From CAYRHS01 sp964424125 (GTDB lineage: Bacteria; Actinomycetota; Acidimicrobiia; IMCC26256; JAOSJL01), in the NCBI GenBank assembly GCA_964424125.1, contig CAYRHS010000184.1, positions 1 to 5,640 of the forward strand: 5,640 nt of DNA, read 5' to 3'. Shown piece after piece: positions 4,607-5,640 of this stretch (position 1 is its first letter; each line of letters starts with the position of its first letter). Under the pieces are notes generated by a model. It was given only the letters and a program-made list of their open reading frames with translations. It was not told the origin of the DNA and ran no database searches. Made by a program: the position numbers and the translations under genes.

Positions 4607-5640
4607 ATCACTTGACGGATGTGCGATCCATCGCGCAGGGCGGACACTCCGTCGTTGACCTCGTCGAGCCGTAGCCGCCGAGTGATGAGCGCTTCGAGGT
4701 CCAACCGGCCCGCTTTCCACAAGTCGAGGATTCGGCCGAAGTCACGGCGGGCGTCGGCCGATCCGTACACGCTTCCCTTCAACGTGCGCTCGAAGAAGAA
4801 CAGCTCGAAAGCAGAGAACTCGAGCATGTCGTCCATGGCTCCGGCGCCGACTACGACGACCGACCCGCCACGCCGGACGCTGTCGTAGGCGTCACGGATG
4901 GTGCCGGAGCGTCCGACCGCCTCGAACGCGAAGTCGAACCCGAGCCCGTCGTGGATCTGGTCGCCGAGGGTCGTCGCGTCCTCGGGCGTCGCCGCTTTGG
5001 TGGCCCCGAGCGACAGTGCGAGCGCCAGCTTCTCCCGGTTCTCGTCGACCGCCAGGATCTCGGACGCGCCGCAGATCCGCGCAGCCTGGATCACGCTCAT
5101 GCCCACACCGCCACATCCCAAGACCGTGACCGTGGAGCCCGCTTCGATCTTCGCGGAGTTGACGACTGCCCCGACACCTGTGGTGACACCGCACCCGACG
5201 ATCGCCGCGACGTCGAAAGGGATCTCGGAAGAGATCCGGACGACCTGCTGGTAGGGAACGATCACCTCCTCGACCCATGCCGCGATCCCCCCGAGGGTGA
5301 AGATCGGCTCCCCGTCTCGCTCGTAGCGCGGCGGTGGGTCAAACGGGTTCACCACCGCGTCGCAGAGGTTCGGCTGGCCCCTGAGGCATAGGTAGCACCG
5401 ACCACACGGGGGCACGAGCATGAGAATGACGTGGTCGCCAACCTCGAGGTCGTCGACGTCCGTGCCGGTCTCGAGGACGACGCCGGACGCCTCGTGGCCG
5501 AGGACAGCCGGGGTCGGCGCTGGAAGGACGCCGTCGATCGCAGAGACGTCCGAATGGCAGATCCCGGTCGCACGGATACCGACGCGCACCTCACCGCGAC
5601 CGGGCCCGGCCACGAACTCCAAGTCGTCGACCACATCGAG
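4594..5640 (-). CDS. Zinc-dependent alcohol dehydrogenase (MDR superfamily), N-terminus cut by the window edge
   Basis: 348 residues are visible; the reading frame is still open at position 5640, and probably 10-20 N-terminal residues are missing. Counting from the first visible residue: catalytic zinc ligands Cys28 (GICHSD), His49 with Glu50 (GHEASG) and Cys150 (VGCGVTTG); structural zinc cysteines 79, 82, 85 and 93 (CGRCYLCLRGQPNLC); the Rossmann motif GCGGVG (175-180); and Asp199 at the end of the second strand (AVDENREKL), which indicates NAD rather than NADP. It therefore oxidises a primary or secondary alcohol to aldehyde or ketone. The overall look is class III-like, but a formaldehyde/glutathione role is not indicated. 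It is the most upstream gene visible and overlaps the ferredoxin by 4 nt, so it most likely acts on the alcohol made by the P450. A GTG at 5634-5632 is not the start, because family-like sequence continues upstream to the edge. Confidence 0.94.
   Translation of the reverse strand, partial: LDVVDDLEFVAGPGRGEVRVGIRATGICHSDVSAIDGVLPAPTPAVLGHEASGVVLETGTDVDDLEVGDHVILMLVPPCGRCYLCLRGQPNLCDAVVNPFDPPPRYERDGEPIFTLGGIAAWVEEVIVPYQQVVRISSEIPFDVAAIVGCGVTTGVGAVVNSAKIEAGSTVTVLGCGGVGMSVIQAARICGASEILAVDENREKLALALSLGATKAATPEDATTLGDQIHDGLGFDFAFEAVGRSGTIRDAYDSVRRGGSVVVVGAGAMDDMLEFSAFELFFFERTLKGSVYGSADARRDFGRILDLWKAGRLDLEALITRRLRLDEVNDGVSALRDGSHIRQVMEPS

Noticed and set aside
4598..4720. A 41-residue N-terminal extension of the ferredoxin
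   Set aside because: It would lie inside the alcohol dehydrogenase gene and make the ferredoxin unusually long; the ATGA start has a GGAG site.
5632..5634. GTG as the start of the alcohol dehydrogenase
   Set aside because: In-frame codons continue to the window edge and fit the family's N-terminal strand, so the true start is outside the window.

Overview
All seven genes in this window read on the minus strand, so transcription runs from position 5640 towards position 1. The DNA is GC-rich. Genes are tightly packed: three gene pairs overlap by 4 nt and the other three gaps are 13, 41 and 39 nt. Two genes start with GTG. The mix of a class I bacterial P450, its CxxHxxC...CP ferredoxin, an SCP2 sterol-carrier protein, a crotonase and a Rieske oxygenase fits a high-GC catabolic actinomycete-type bacterium best. 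A high-GC proteobacterium is not excluded.

Layout in order of transcription: a zinc-dependent alcohol dehydrogenase lacking only its first residues at the window edge (5640-4594); a small P450-type ferredoxin (4597-4346); a cytochrome P450 (4349-3156); an aldehyde dehydrogenase (3159-1699); an SCP2-domain protein (1685-1278); a crotonase-superfamily protein (1236-430); and the N-terminal Rieske domain of a ring-hydroxylating-type oxygenase cut by the other window edge (390-1). No intergenic stretch exceeds 41 nt. No RNA gene, mobile element, CRISPR array, convincing promoter or terminator was seen.

The first four genes form a translationally coupled oxidation module. P450 plus ferredoxin would hydroxylate a hydrophobic substrate, the alcohol dehydrogenase would oxidise the alcohol to an aldehyde or ketone, and the aldehyde dehydrogenase would give the acid. 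The following genes suggest further handling of a bulky lipophilic molecule: an SCP2 carrier, a second oxygenase, and a crotonase-fold enzyme. The crotonase lacks both classical hydratase glutamates and instead has a His/Asp pair spaced as in 6-oxocamphor hydrolase, a C-C bond-cleaving beta-diketone hydrolase. A terpenoid or steroid-like substrate is therefore plausible, but it is inferred and not shown. Ferredoxin reductase, CoA ligase and regulator genes are not in the window. The most interesting possibility is an uncharacterised degradation operon for a cyclic isoprenoid-like compound.
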